Assembly: GCF_018130765.1 (NCBI RefSeq)
Contig: NZ_JAFCJZ010000023.1
Coordinates: forward strand, 80,692-144,691
Direction of reading: 5' to 3'
Length of the DNA: 64,000 nt
Source of the DNA: Bradyrhizobium iriomotense
GTDB taxonomy: Bacteria; Pseudomonadota; Alphaproteobacteria; Rhizobiales; Xanthobacteraceae
A program made the translations under genes and the position numbers. Below the pieces are notes generated by a model, which was not told where the DNA came from, did not search any database, and worked only from the letters and a program-made list of their open reading frames with translations. Position 1 is the stretch's first letter; every line of letters begins with the position of its first letter. Below are positions 23,714-32,758 of this stretch, in pieces.

Positions 23714-24814
23714 TCATCCCTGGCCCGCCGGCGGGACGACATACAGCGTCAGCGCAAACACCGCGTAGATGAAGATCATCAGCGCGCCGACGAACCATGC
23801 CGATCGTCCGCTGGTGGTGATGAAGGTCGCCGTGACCGTCGCAATCATCACCATGGTGACGGCGCCGGGCCAGAACTGCAGGTCCATCGGCTTCGGCCCC
23901 ACGACATAGCTGAGCAGCACCAGCGCGGGCGCAACGAACAGCGCGATCTGGGATGCGCTGCCGAGCGCGATGCTGACGACCATGTCGAGCCGGTTCTTGC
24001 GCGCCGCGGCGAACGCCACCGCAAATTCAGCGGCAGCACCGACCAGCGAGACGATGATGAAGCCGACAAAGGCCGGACTCATCCCGAAGGTTTCCGCCGC
24101 CTTCTGCACCGATTCCACGAAGATTTCGCTGACCAGCGCGACCAGCACCGTGACCACCAGCAGCGTGACGACGGCAATGCCGATCGGCCAGTGCGCCTCC
24201 TTCTCGTCGCCGTGATCGGAGCTTGCGAACAATTCCTTGTGCGTGCCCAGCGAGAACCACAGACCGAGCGCATAGGCGATGATGAGCAGGACCGAAATGC
24301 CGAGGCTGAGCTTGTTCAGGATGCCCCCGCCCTGCGGCAGGTGCTCGAGATCGGCGACCGCCGAAGGTGCAAGCAGGGCGACGGTTGCCATCAAGAGCAG
24401 GCCGGACGAGAGCCGCGCGCCGGCGCGGTTATACTCCTGCACGTGGTAGCGCAGGCCGCCAAGCACCAGGCAGGCCCCCAGCATGAACACTGCGTTGGTG
24501 ACGATCGCACCCGCGATCGAGGCCTTCACCAGCGTGTACTGCCCTGCACGCAGCGCCGTGATGGCGATGATCAGCTCCGTCAGATTGCCGAGGGTTGCAT
24601 TGAGCAATCCGCCCACGGCATCGCCGGTCTTGGCGGCGACCGCTTCGGTGGCGTGGCTGAGCAGCGCCGCCAGCGGCACGATGGCGAGCACCGACAGCAC
24701 GAACAGCAGCGTGTGGGACTGCGGGGCCACCGCCTCGGCGACCAGTACGATCGGCACGAAGGCCAGCATCCAGAGCAAAGGGGTATCCCGGATTTCCCTG
24801 AGCAGAGTCTGCAT
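23714..24814 (-). CDS. Calcium/proton antiporter (CaCA family, ChaA/Vcx1 type)
   Basis: A 366-residue inner-membrane exchanger with about 11 helices. Two inverted alpha-repeat motifs carry the acidic ion-binding residues: NATLGNLTELIIAITAL in the first half and GAAAEFAVAFAAARKNRLDM in the second. It exports Ca2+ (possibly Na+ or K+) in exchange for H+. ATG 24814 is used because a FixK-type box lies 62 bases upstream, leaving a ~27-base leader; ATG 24832 is also in frame. It is followed on the same strand by no gene for 80 bases. Confidence 0.9.
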   Translation of the reverse strand: MQTLLREIRDTPLLWMLAFVPIVLVAEAVAPQSHTLLFVLSVLAIVPLAALLSHATEAVAAKTGDAVGGLLNATLGNLTELIIAITALRAGQYTLVKASIAGAIVTNAVFMLGACLVLGGLRYHVQEYNRAGARLSSGLLLMATVALLAPSAVADLEHLPQGGGILNKLSLGISVLLIIAYALGLWFSLGTHKELFASSDHGDEKEAHWPIGIAVVTLLVVTVLVALVSEIFVESVQKAAETFGMSPAFVGFIIVSLVGAAAEFAVAFAAARKNRLDMVVSIALGSASQIALFVAPALVLLSYVVGPKPMDLQFWPGAVTMVMIATVTATFITTSGRSAWFVGALMIFIYAVFALTLYVVPPAGQG

Positions 24815-24875
24815 GTCGGCCGCCCTTTCCATGGATGCGCTGATGGAAAGGTCCGGCGGGCGAGCCGGGCGAGTG

Positions 24876-24889
24876 TTGATCTGGCTCAA
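24876..24889. promoter_or_regulatory. FixK/FNR-type box upstream of the Ca2+/H+ antiporter
   Basis: On the minus strand it reads TTGAGCCAGATCAA, one base from the perfect palindrome and consistent with the rhizobial FixK pattern. Its centre is 68 bases from the ATG at 24814. Confidence 0.5.
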
Positions 24890-24923
24890 CGGAGGGGCAT
24901 GTCGCCGAGGTGTCGCCTATTGT

Positions 24924-25277
24924 CTATTCATGCAGCCGTGTTTGCCAGTCGGAAGGCACCGCCCCGGACGGTCCGGGCACCGGCTGGTCCAAGGGACGCG
25001 ATTGGGGACCTTGAAGCTTCGGGCCGGCGAAAGCCTCTCCTGTGCGATAGTCGTAAAACCATCGTTCGCCCGGCTCGAAACTCGTGATGATCGGGTGCCC
25101 GGTCGCCGCGTTGTGTTTCGATGCGTGCTGATTGGGTGACGTATCACAGCAGCCGATGTGACCGCATTCGACGCATCGGCGAAGATGCAGCCACCACCCG
25201 CCTGCGGCCGAGCATTCCACGCAACCCGTTCCGCTTGGCTTGGCTGCGAGATTGATGCCATCCGTCTCAGACTTCAT
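24924..25277 (-). CDS. UBP-type zinc-finger protein
   Basis: A 117-residue soluble protein holding one ubiquitin-hydrolase-type zinc finger, the ZnF-UBP family also found in bacteria. Ligand candidates are GTGCVECSAAGG, RRCVECGHIGCCDTS and the His of QHASKHNAATGHPI, followed by the conserved WFYDYRTGE near residue ~75. In eukaryotes this domain binds a free C-terminal Gly-Gly; a bacterial role is not known. The tail is Pro-rich and probably disordered. The start at 25277 is supported by the finger beginning at residue ~18. Confidence 0.88.
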   Translation of the reverse strand: MKSETDGINLAAKPSGTGCVECSAAGGWWLHLRRCVECGHIGCCDTSPNQHASKHNAATGHPIITSFEPGERWFYDYRTGEAFAGPKLQGPQSRPLDQPVPGPSGAVPSDWQTRLHE

Positions 25278-25468
25278 AGGTCGTCAACCCACTGCAAGTG
25301 CGTGCCGTCGCCGCAGATGCATTCACGCCGCGATCCGCCACGATAGCATCCTGCCAGTGTTTTGCCCGACGGGTCAACTTGATCGCGGCCGCGGATGTCG
25401 TGCCGACGCGAGGCGAAAATCCCTTATCGATCAAGGGGCGTTCTACTGTGCATGGGGTTGTTTTTCGA

Positions 25469-25494
25469 CTTTTTCTTTGAGCCCCAAGAAAAAG
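25469..25494. terminator. Terminator-like hairpin after the dehydrogenase gene
   Basis: CTTTTTCTT and AAGAAAAAG pair perfectly over eight loop bases. It lies 13 bases past the stop of the minus-strand dehydrogenase and is A/T-rich, unlike its surroundings. Confidence 0.45.
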
Positions 25495-25506
25495 CGAAGA
25501 CGCCTC

Positions 25507-26568
25507 TCACTCCGCCTGCAGGATCTCCGCGATCGCCGCCCCCGCGGCGATCGTGCCGAGCTTGCCGCCGACATCGCGCGTCGCCCTGCCCTCGCGAAGC
25601 GCCTTCGCCACGGCCGACTCGATCGCACGCGCGGCTTCCTCATAGCGGACGGCACCGGTCTTCTCGCCGTGCCAGGCCAGCAGCAGCGCCGTCGACAGGA
25701 TCAGCGACACCGGATTGGCGACGTCCTGGCCTGCGATGTCAGGCGCCGAGCCGTGCGCGGCCTGCGCCATGGCATAGCGGTCGCCGACATTGAGCGAGCC
25801 GCCGAGGCCGAGACTGCCTGACAGCTCCGCCGTGAGATCAGACAGGATGTCGCCGAACATGTTGGTCGAGACGATCACGTCGAAGCGGTCGGGGCTCCGC
25901 ACCACATGCGCCATCATGGCGTCGACCAGGATGTCGTCGACCGCAAGGCCGGGATAGGCCTTCGCCGCCGCGCGGCAGATGTCGAGGAACATGCCATCGC
26001 CGATCTTGAGCACATTGGCCTTGTGCACGACGGTGAGATGCTTGCGCCGCTTCATCGCGAGACGGCAGGCGGCGTGCGCGATGCGCTCGCAGCACAGCCG
26101 CGTGATCCGGCGCAGCGAGATCACGACGTCGGGCGTGACCAGCATCTCGCCATTGCCCTGCTCCATGTTGCGGTCGGCGTAAAACCCTTCGGTGTTCTCG
26201 CGAACCACGACGAGGTCGAAATCACTGATGCGGCCGGGCCGCCCCGCATAGGTGCGCGCGGGCCGGACATTGGCGTAGAGGTCGAGGTTCTTGCGGAAGT
26301 GCCTGGACGGATTGATCTCGCCATGCGCCTCGTCCTTGAAGTCGAACGTCGCAGTCGGGCCGAGGATCAGGCCGTCGGCGGCGCGGACGATGTCGAGCAG
26401 CTCGGGACGCACCGTCGTGCCTGATAGCTTCAGGCTCGCATGCCCGACGGCGTGTTCCTCGAGCCGCAGATTGAGCTGGAAGCGTTCGGAGGCCGCGCGC
26501 AACACGCCCGATGTCGCGGTCGTGATCTCGGGTCCGATGCCGTCACCGGGCAGAACGACGATTTGCAT
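25507..26568 (-). CDS. Isocitrate/isopropylmalate dehydrogenase-family oxidoreductase
   Basis: A 353-residue beta-decarboxylating dehydrogenase. It shows the family's LPGDGIGPEIT start, the substrate/Mg region VVRENTEGFYADRN, the Lys of HKANVLKIGDGMF, and MFGDILSDLTAELSGSLGLG with the metal aspartates. The C-terminus carries GSAPDIAGQDVANPVSLIL, which helps bind cofactor. Substrate is not fixed: 3-isopropylmalate, tartrate or homoisocitrate enzymes share this layout, and the neighbourhood lacks leu genes, so a tartrate/isocitrate-like role is possible. It is divergent from the MFS gene. Confidence 0.9.
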   Translation of the reverse strand: MQIVVLPGDGIGPEITTATSGVLRAASERFQLNLRLEEHAVGHASLKLSGTTVRPELLDIVRAADGLILGPTATFDFKDEAHGEINPSRHFRKNLDLYANVRPARTYAGRPGRISDFDLVVVRENTEGFYADRNMEQGNGEMLVTPDVVISLRRITRLCCERIAHAACRLAMKRRKHLTVVHKANVLKIGDGMFLDICRAAAKAYPGLAVDDILVDAMMAHVVRSPDRFDVIVSTNMFGDILSDLTAELSGSLGLGGSLNVGDRYAMAQAAHGSAPDIAGQDVANPVSLILSTALLLAWHGEKTGAVRYEEAARAIESAVAKALREGRATRDVGGKLGTIAAGAAIAEILQAE

Positions 26569-26737
26569 GGCATTTCCCTGTCATTGCAGCAGCCGGCGCG
26601 ATCATACGCCGGCGCGAGCTGTCAGCGCCTGACCTTCACGCATACACAGCATGCAAGCATATGCCTGTGGAAGCAGCCTTTGGCGTAGTACATGCGAAAA
26701 GTCCTCTCAGCCGCCGCCGGAGCAGTGCGCCAACGCA

Positions 26738-28126
26738 ATGACAATCACGTTACCTGCCGCCGCGCGCGAGCCCGACCACATCACCGCCGACGGCCTTCCG
26801 GCAGCGCAGCGGCGCTGGGCGATTGCCGCGATATTCACCGCGCTGGCGATGGCCTCGCTCGACACCGCGATCGCCAACATCGCGCTGCCCGCCATTGCCG
26901 CCGATCTGCACGTCACGCCGGAACAGTCGGTCTGGGTGGTCAATGTCTACCAGATCGCGCTGGTGGCGACGCTGCTGCCGCTCGGGGCGCTCGGCGAGAT
27001 CGTCGGACACCAGCGCATCTATCTCGGCGGCCTGATCCTGTTCACCATCGCCTCGCTGTTCTGTGCGGTGGCCTGGTCGCTGGACAGCCTGCTGGTCGCG
27101 CGCACGCTGCAAGGCCTCGGCGCCAGCGGCATCATGAGTGTCAACACCGCGCTGGTGCGCTTCGTCTATCCCGGGCGGATGCTGGGCCGCGGCTTCGGCC
27201 ACAACGCGCTGGTGGTCGCGACCGCGTTCACTTTCGGCCCCTCGATCGCCTCCGCCATCCTCGCGCTCGGCCCGTGGCCATGGCTGTTCGCCGTGAACAT
27301 CCCCTTCGGCCTGGTTGCGACCGGCATCGGCTTTGCGATGCTGCCGAAGACCCCGCGCGCCGATCACGGCTTTGACTTCCTCGGCGCGATCCTGGCGTCG
27401 GCCTGCCTCGGCCTGTTCATCACGGGCATCGGCAGCGCCGCGCACAATCTGTCGCCGGTCGTCGTGGGCGTCGAGCTGGTCGCGGCCATCGCGTTCGGCT
27501 TCATCCTGACGCGCCGCCATGCCGACCATCCCGCGCCGATGCTGCCGATCGATTTGTTCGCTCGGCCGATGTTCGCGCTGTCGGCCGCGACCGCGGTGTG
27601 CTCCTTCGCCGTGCAGGGCCTCGCCTTCGTCTCGCTGCCGTTTTATTTCGAGGACGTGCTCGGCCGCTCGCAGGTCGAGACCGGCTTCTTCATGACGCCG
27701 TGGCCGCTGGTGGTCGGCATCATGGCGCCGATCGCGGGCCGCCTGTCCGACCGCCACGCGGTCGGCCTGCTCGGCGGCATCGGTCTCGTGCTGCTCGGCC
27801 TCGGCATGGCGCTGCTCGCCATGCTGCCGTCCAACCCTGCCATCCCCGACATCATCTGGCGGATGGTGATCTGCGGCATGGGTTTTGGTTTCTTCCAGGC
27901 GCCGAACATGAAGGCGGTGATGTCGAGCGCGCCGCCCCATCGCAGCGGCAGCGCCTCCGGCATCGTCGCGACCGCACGCCTGACGGGCCAGACGACGGGC
28001 GCGGCGCTCGCCGCCCTCTGCTTTGCGCTTTCCGGCCACGACGGCGCAACCGTCGCGCTGGCCCTCGGCGCCGGCTTTGCCGCGCTCGGCAGCGTGATGA
28101 GCTTCTTGCGGCTGGCCGTGAAGTAA
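26738..28126 (+). CDS. MFS multidrug exporter, DHA2 (EmrB/QacA) type
   Basis: A 462-residue inner-membrane protein with about 14 hydrophobic helices. It opens with the DHA2 motif FTALAMASLDTAIANIALPAI, then VWVVNVYQIALVATLLPLG and GEIVGHQRIYLGGL (motif A). Proton-driven drug or metabolite efflux is the expected role; no MFP partner (EmrA) is nearby. ATG 26738 begins MTITLPA; the frame is open further upstream, but the hydrophobic start fits here. It converges on the radical SAM gene with a 4-base gap. Confidence 0.88.
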   Translation: MTITLPAAAREPDHITADGLPAAQRRWAIAAIFTALAMASLDTAIANIALPAIAADLHVTPEQSVWVVNVYQIALVATLLPLGALGEIVGHQRIYLGGLILFTIASLFCAVAWSLDSLLVARTLQGLGASGIMSVNTALVRFVYPGRMLGRGFGHNALVVATAFTFGPSIASAILALGPWPWLFAVNIPFGLVATGIGFAMLPKTPRADHGFDFLGAILASACLGLFITGIGSAAHNLSPVVVGVELVAAIAFGFILTRRHADHPAPMLPIDLFARPMFALSAATAVCSFAVQGLAFVSLPFYFEDVLGRSQVETGFFMTPWPLVVGIMAPIAGRLSDRHAVGLLGGIGLVLLGLGMALLAMLPSNPAIPDIIWRMVICGMGFGFFQAPNMKAVMSSAPPHRSGSASGIVATARLTGQTTGAALAALCFALSGHDGATVALALGAGFAALGSVMSFLRLAVK

Positions 28127-28130
28127 ACGC

Positions 28131-29750
28131 TCAGGCCAGGTGCCGCGCCACCGTGACGTCGATCGTCGCTGCGGGGACGACCGGCTCGTCATCGATCGCG
28201 GCGAGGCGCGTGTCGATGGCTTCGATGACCTTGCGCGAGAACGGCCCGAGATGCGCATAGGCGGCAATCATCTGCACGGCAATGCGCGCCGATGAGGTGT
28301 CGCGCTTGGCGCAGTTCATGAAGGTCTGCCAGAGCGGCCCGCGCGCCTCGGGAAGGGCGGTGACCACACGGTGCACCGTTTCCATTGCGCCGATCTTCGA
28401 TCGGATGTCACCCTCGGCGAGCTCATGGCGCTGCCTGGAACGGTCGAGCAGCGTCATCAGGCGGTCGACACGCCGCGCATACGCCGCCGGGCTGTAGATG
28501 TGCTCCAGCACGCGCTTGTAGTCCATCAGGATGTCGCGCAACGGGCGGACCGGATCGAAGTTGATGCCGTCCGTGCACTGATCGGCTCCGATGGTCGGCG
28601 CCAGATCGTGGCCCGGATGCAGCCGGCCTTCGCGCTCGAGTCGGCGCGTCAGCTGCGTGTTCGGCAACGCATAGAGCAGGCCGACCATGGCGACCGGAAT
28701 CGCGGCCTCCTCGATGAAGTCGATCATCGCCTCGGCCATCGAGACCTTCTCGCTGTCGAAGCCGACGATGAAGCCGGCGGTGACGAGGATGCCGGCGGCG
28801 TAGATCTTGTGGATGCTCTCGGCGATGTTGCGCCGCGTGTTCTGCTTCTTGCGCATCGCGACCAGCGTCGCGGGGTCCGGGCTTTCGATGCCGACGAAGA
28901 TGCCGAAGAAATTGGCGGCCCCCATCAGCTCCAGGAGCTCCGGATCGTCGGCGAGGTTGACCGAGGCTTCGGTCGACAGCTCGAAGGGATAGTTGTGGGC
29001 GCGCTGCCATTCGGCGAGCTGGGGCAGGAATTGCCGCAGCGACTTCTTGTTGCCGATGAAATTGTCGTCGACGAAATCGAGATGGCCGCGGTAGCCCATC
29101 TTGTAGAGCGTCTCGAGCTCGACGAACATCTGCTCGGTCGTCTTGGTCCTGGGCACACGGCCGTAGAGCTCGATGATGTCGCAGAACTCGCAGGTGAACG
29201 GGCAGCCGCGCGAATACTGCACACCGAGATAGAGATAGTCCTCGAATTTGAGCAGGTCGAAGCGCGGCACCGGCGTCTTGGTGACGTCGGCCTGGAATTT
29301 CGGCGCGGTGAAGACGCCGGAGCGCTTCCCGCTCTCCCACGCGGCAATGAACTCGTCGATGACGCTCTCGGCCTCGCCCAGCACCCGGAAGTCGGCCTTC
29401 TCGTAGATGTGCGGGCTGGAGGTGGGATCGGGGCCGCCGACGACCACCGGCTTGCCGGCGGCGCGGCAGAGCTCGATCAGGCGCAGCGTGTCGGCTTGCT
29501 GCGGCAACATGCCGCCGGTGAAGACGACGTCGGCCCAGGCGAGATCGGCGTCGCCGAACGATTGCGTGTTGCAGTCGATCAGCCGGACCGTCCAGTCCTT
29601 GGGTAACATCGCCGCCACGGTGATCAGGCCAAGGGGAGCAGCCGGGCGCTTCACGCCCATCAATTTGCAGGATTCACCGAAGCTCCAGAACGACTCAGCC
29701 GTAAACAACGGATAGAGCATCAGCACATTGCAAGGGCTCGCCACGTTCAT
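28131..29750 (-). CDS. B12-binding radical SAM protein, HpnP-like
   Basis: A 539-residue enzyme. Residues 1-150 form a cobalamin-binding domain (AAPLGLITVAAMLP, then VVVGGPDPTSSPHIYEKADF). The radical SAM core has Cys183, Cys187 and Cys190 in SRGCPFTCEFCDII to hold the 4Fe-4S cluster. The C-terminal DUF4070 follows. The whole resembles HpnP, the hopanoid C-2 methylase of Rhodopseudomonas and Bradyrhizobium, which methylates C2 of hopanoids. Whether this is HpnP itself or a paralogue is not decided by eye. ATG 29750 has AGGAG. No hopanoid gene lies nearby. Confidence 0.85.
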   Translation of the reverse strand: MNVASPCNVLMLYPLFTAESFWSFGESCKLMGVKRPAAPLGLITVAAMLPKDWTVRLIDCNTQSFGDADLAWADVVFTGGMLPQQADTLRLIELCRAAGKPVVVGGPDPTSSPHIYEKADFRVLGEAESVIDEFIAAWESGKRSGVFTAPKFQADVTKTPVPRFDLLKFEDYLYLGVQYSRGCPFTCEFCDIIELYGRVPRTKTTEQMFVELETLYKMGYRGHLDFVDDNFIGNKKSLRQFLPQLAEWQRAHNYPFELSTEASVNLADDPELLELMGAANFFGIFVGIESPDPATLVAMRKKQNTRRNIAESIHKIYAAGILVTAGFIVGFDSEKVSMAEAMIDFIEEAAIPVAMVGLLYALPNTQLTRRLEREGRLHPGHDLAPTIGADQCTDGINFDPVRPLRDILMDYKRVLEHIYSPAAYARRVDRLMTLLDRSRQRHELAEGDIRSKIGAMETVHRVVTALPEARGPLWQTFMNCAKRDTSSARIAVQMIAAYAHLGPFSRKVIEAIDTRLAAIDDEPVVPAATIDVTVARHLA

Positions 29751-29980
29751 GGAACTCCTTTTGACTCGGGCGCAGTGTAGCAAACCGCGATCGTCTTGCA
29801 CCCCGGCAAAATGGACAAGCGGTCGCGGGGCCTCCTGCGCGGGAACCGCAGGACGTCGTCCCAGACCGGATGCTGGCGCCCGGAGAAAGGTCTTGTGGCC
29901 CGCCTTAGCCGGGCGAGGCAAACACCGCGGGCCCCCTAATCTTCCCGCGCCCGTCAGATTCTTCTGCGGCCACCCCGCGG

Positions 29981-30052
29981 ACTGTTGATTTGAACAGTTC
30001 CAATTTGCCGGACACATTGCGCCCTGAGTCTAATCGGTGGATTGGACCAATC
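29981..30052. promoter_or_regulatory. Inverted repeats upstream of the molybdenum hydroxylase operon
   Basis: ACTGTT-GATTTG-AACAGT at 29981-29998 and the 13-base palindrome GATTGGACCAATC at 30040-30052 lie between the radical SAM and the [2Fe-2S] subunit genes. They are candidate operators for an unseen regulator. The rest of the 313-base gap 29751-30063 shows no gene. Confidence 0.35.
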
Positions 30053-30063
30053 AGGGGACTGCG

Positions 30064-30513
30064 ATGGCAAACCTAACAATCAACGGAAAAACCCTCACAC
30101 TCGACGTCGAGCCGGACACCCCGCTGCTCTGGGCAATCCGCGAGAATGCCGGTCTGACCGGCACCAAATATGGCTGCGGCATCGCACAATGCGGCGCCTG
30201 CACGGTTCACATCGACGGCGTCGCCACCCGCTCCTGCGGCGTCTCGGTCGCCGAGGCCGAGGGCAAGAAGATCACCACCATCGAGGGGCTCGCCTCCGGC
30301 GCCACGCTGCACAAGGTGCAGGAAGCCTGGATCGCGAAGGACGTTCCGCAATGCGGCTATTGCCAGAGCGGCATGATCATGGCGGTCGCGGCGCTGCTGA
30401 ACGAGAAGCCGAAGCCGACCGATGCCGACATCGACGAGGCCATCACCAATATCTGCCGCTGCGGCACCTTCCAGCAGGTGCGCGAGGCGATCCACACGAT
30501 CGCAGCCGCGTAA
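30064..30513 (+). CDS. (2Fe-2S) subunit of an isoquinoline 1-oxidoreductase-type molybdenum hydroxylase
   Basis: A 149-residue iron-sulfur protein. The N-terminal plant-type 2Fe-2S domain has Cys38, Cys43, Cys46 and Cys58, and the C-terminal helical 2Fe-2S domain has Cys97, Cys100, Cys131 and Cys133 (in CGYCQSG and NICRCGTF). It moves electrons from the molybdenum site of its partner to an acceptor. It has no signal peptide itself, so export, if any, would depend on the partner's Tat signal. ATG 30064 is chosen by the domain start; the frame opens nine codons earlier. The large subunit follows after 11 bases. Confidence 0.92.
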   Translation: MANLTINGKTLTLDVEPDTPLLWAIRENAGLTGTKYGCGIAQCGACTVHIDGVATRSCGVSVAEAEGKKITTIEGLASGATLHKVQEAWIAKDVPQCGYCQSGMIMAVAALLNEKPKPTDADIDEAITNICRCGTFQQVREAIHTIAAA

Positions 30514-30524
30514 GGAGCCGCCCC

Positions 30525-32711
30525 ATGAACAAGCACGTCTCTCCCAAGATGAACCGTCGTGCCTTCGTCGTCGGCAGCGCTGCTGTCGGCGCAGGCCTCG
30601 CCATCGGCCTCGACCTGCCCTTCGGCGGCCCCACTGTTGTGCGCGCCGCCGATGGCTCGCCTGAGATCGGCGCCTGGGTCGTGGTCAGGCCCGACGACAC
30701 CGTGGTGATCCGCATCGCCCGCTCCGAGATGGGCCAGGGCTCGCTGACGGGCCTTGCCCAGCTCGTCGCCGAGGAGCTCGAATGCGACTGGTCGAAGGTC
30801 ACGACCGAATATCCGACCCCTGGCCAGAGCGTCGCCCGCAAGCGCGTCTGGGGCGATTTCTCCACCGGTGGCAGCCGCGGCATCCGCTCCTCGCAGGACT
30901 ATGTCCGCAAGGGCGGCGCCACCGCGCGCGTGATGCTGATCGAGGCCGCCGCCAATGAATGGAAAGTGCCGGCGTCCGAATGCACCGTGGCCAGGGGCGT
31001 CATCACCCATAAGGCATCGGGCCGGACCACGACCTACGGCAAGGTCGCCGAGGCCGCCGCAAAGCTGACGCCGCCAGCCGACGTCAAGCTCAAGGACCCC
31101 AAGGACTGGACGATCATCGGCAAGGGCTTGCTGCGGCTCGACACCGCCGACAAGACCACCGGCACCATGACTTACGGCATCGACGTCAAGCTGCCGGGCA
31201 TGCTGAACGCCGCGATCAAGGACTGCCCGGTGTTCGGCGGCAAGCTGAAGAGCTATGACGAGGCTAAGGTCACCAGCATGAAAGGCGTCAAGAAGGTCGT
31301 CAAGGTCGGCGATACCGCGGTTGCGGTCGTGGCCGACACCTGGTGGCACGCCAAGACCGCGCTGGAGGCGCTGCCGATCGTCTGGGACGAAGGCGACAAC
31401 GCCAAGGTCTCCAGCGGGTCCATTGCGAAGTGGCTGACGGAAGGCCTCGACAACGACCAGCCGGCCTATGTCGGCAACAAGAACGGTGACGCCAAGGCGG
31501 CAATCGCCAGTGCCGCGAAGAAGGTCGAGGCCGTCTACTCCTATCCCTACCAGAACCACGCCACGATGGAGCCAATGAACGCCACCGCGCTCTACACGGC
31601 GGACAAGTGCGAGGTCTGGTGCGGCACGCAGAACGGCGAAGCCGCTTTCGCGGCAGTGCTGGAGGCGTCCGGCCTGCCGGCAGAGAAGTGCGACGTGCAC
31701 AAGGTGATGCCGGGCGGCGGCTTCGGCCGGCGCGGCCAGACCGACTATGTCCGCCAGGCGGTGATGGTCGCCAAGCAGATGCCGGGCACGCCGGTCAAGC
31801 TGCTGTGGTCGCGCGAAGAGGACATGGCGCACGGCAGGTATCACCCGATCACCCAGTGCAAGATGACCGGCGCGTTCGATGCCAACAACAATCTGGTCGC
31901 GCTGCACTACCGCCTGTCCGGGCAGTCGATCCTGTTCTCGCTCCGCCCCGAAGCGCTGCAGAACGGCATGGATCCGGCTGCATTCCAGGGCGTCGCCCAA
32001 TCCGGCGAAGCCGCGTTCGGCTACTCGGTGCCGAACCTGCTGGTCGAGCATGCGATGCGCAACCCGCACGTTCCGCCGGGCTTCTGGCGCGGCGTCAACG
32101 TCAATCACAACGCGATCTACATGGAATGCTTCATGGACGAACTGGCCCAGGCCGCAGGCCAGGACCCGCTCGAATTCCGCCGCAAGCTGATGGTCAATCA
32201 CCCCAAGCATCTGGCGGTGCTCAATGCGGTCGCGGAGAAGATCGGCTGGGACACGCCGGCGCCGAAAGGCGTCTATCGCGGCATCGCGCAGGTCATGGGC
32301 TATGGCAGCTACGTCGCCGGCGCCGCCGAGATCTCGGTGACCGACGGCAGCAAGATCAAGGTGCATCGCATCGTCGCCTCCACCGATCCCGGCTACGTCG
32401 TCAATCCGGCGCAGGTGGAGCGGCAGATCGCGGGCTCTTTCGTCTATGGCCTCTCCGCACTGTTCTACGGCGGCTGCACGGTCAAGGACGGCAAGATCGA
32501 GCAGACCAACTTCGACACCTACAACTCGATGCGCATCAACGAGATGCCGAAGGTGGAATCGGTGATGGTGCCGAGCGGCGGGTTCTGGGGCGGCGTCGGT
32601 GAGCCGACCATCGGTGTCGCAGCGCCGGCCGTGCTCAACGCGTATTTCGCGGCGACGGGCAAGCGCATCCGCTCGGTGCCGCTGCGCGACCAGAACATCA
32701 CCTTCGCTTGA
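30525..32711 (+). CDS. Molybdopterin subunit of an IorB-type xanthine-oxidase-family hydroxylase
   Basis: A 728-residue enzyme of the isoquinoline 1-oxidoreductase beta group. A twin-arginine signal (MNRRAFVVGSAAVGAG) sends the folded complex to the periplasm. The substrate/cofactor motifs include GGGFGRRGQTDYV, and the catalytic base Glu693 sits in GGVGEPTIGVA. These enzymes hydroxylate a heterocycle or aldehyde with water as oxygen source, binding molybdenum cytosine dinucleotide. Neither substrate nor acceptor is clear; a haem c partner is not seen. An AAGGAG site precedes the ATG. A strong hairpin separates it from the Sox genes. Confidence 0.92.
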   Translation: MNKHVSPKMNRRAFVVGSAAVGAGLAIGLDLPFGGPTVVRAADGSPEIGAWVVVRPDDTVVIRIARSEMGQGSLTGLAQLVAEELECDWSKVTTEYPTPGQSVARKRVWGDFSTGGSRGIRSSQDYVRKGGATARVMLIEAAANEWKVPASECTVARGVITHKASGRTTTYGKVAEAAAKLTPPADVKLKDPKDWTIIGKGLLRLDTADKTTGTMTYGIDVKLPGMLNAAIKDCPVFGGKLKSYDEAKVTSMKGVKKVVKVGDTAVAVVADTWWHAKTALEALPIVWDEGDNAKVSSGSIAKWLTEGLDNDQPAYVGNKNGDAKAAIASAAKKVEAVYSYPYQNHATMEPMNATALYTADKCEVWCGTQNGEAAFAAVLEASGLPAEKCDVHKVMPGGGFGRRGQTDYVRQAVMVAKQMPGTPVKLLWSREEDMAHGRYHPITQCKMTGAFDANNNLVALHYRLSGQSILFSLRPEALQNGMDPAAFQGVAQSGEAAFGYSVPNLLVEHAMRNPHVPPGFWRGVNVNHNAIYMECFMDELAQAAGQDPLEFRRKLMVNHPKHLAVLNAVAEKIGWDTPAPKGVYRGIAQVMGYGSYVAGAAEISVTDGSKIKVHRIVASTDPGYVVNPAQVERQIAGSFVYGLSALFYGGCTVKDGKIEQTNFDTYNSMRINEMPKVESVMVPSGGFWGGVGEPTIGVAAPAVLNAYFAATGKRIRSVPLRDQNITFA

Positions 32712-32720
32712 AGCAACATG

Positions 32721-32748
32721 CTGCGGCGGCGAGAGATTGCCGCCGCAG
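32721..32748 (+). terminator. Terminator or attenuator between the Mo hydroxylase and Sox genes
   Basis: CTGCGGCGGC and GCCGCCGCAG pair perfectly around an eight-base loop, followed by CCTTTTCC. It begins nine bases after the stop and ends only 10 bases before the next start, so it could end or reduce transcription into fccB, or cap the mRNA end. Confidence 0.65.
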
Positions 32749-32758
32749 CCTTTTCCAG

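Noticed and set aside
26750..28267. 505-residue minus-strand frame opposite the MFS exporter
   Set aside because: Antisense shadow with Arg/Gln/His composition; the plus strand encodes a clear transporter.
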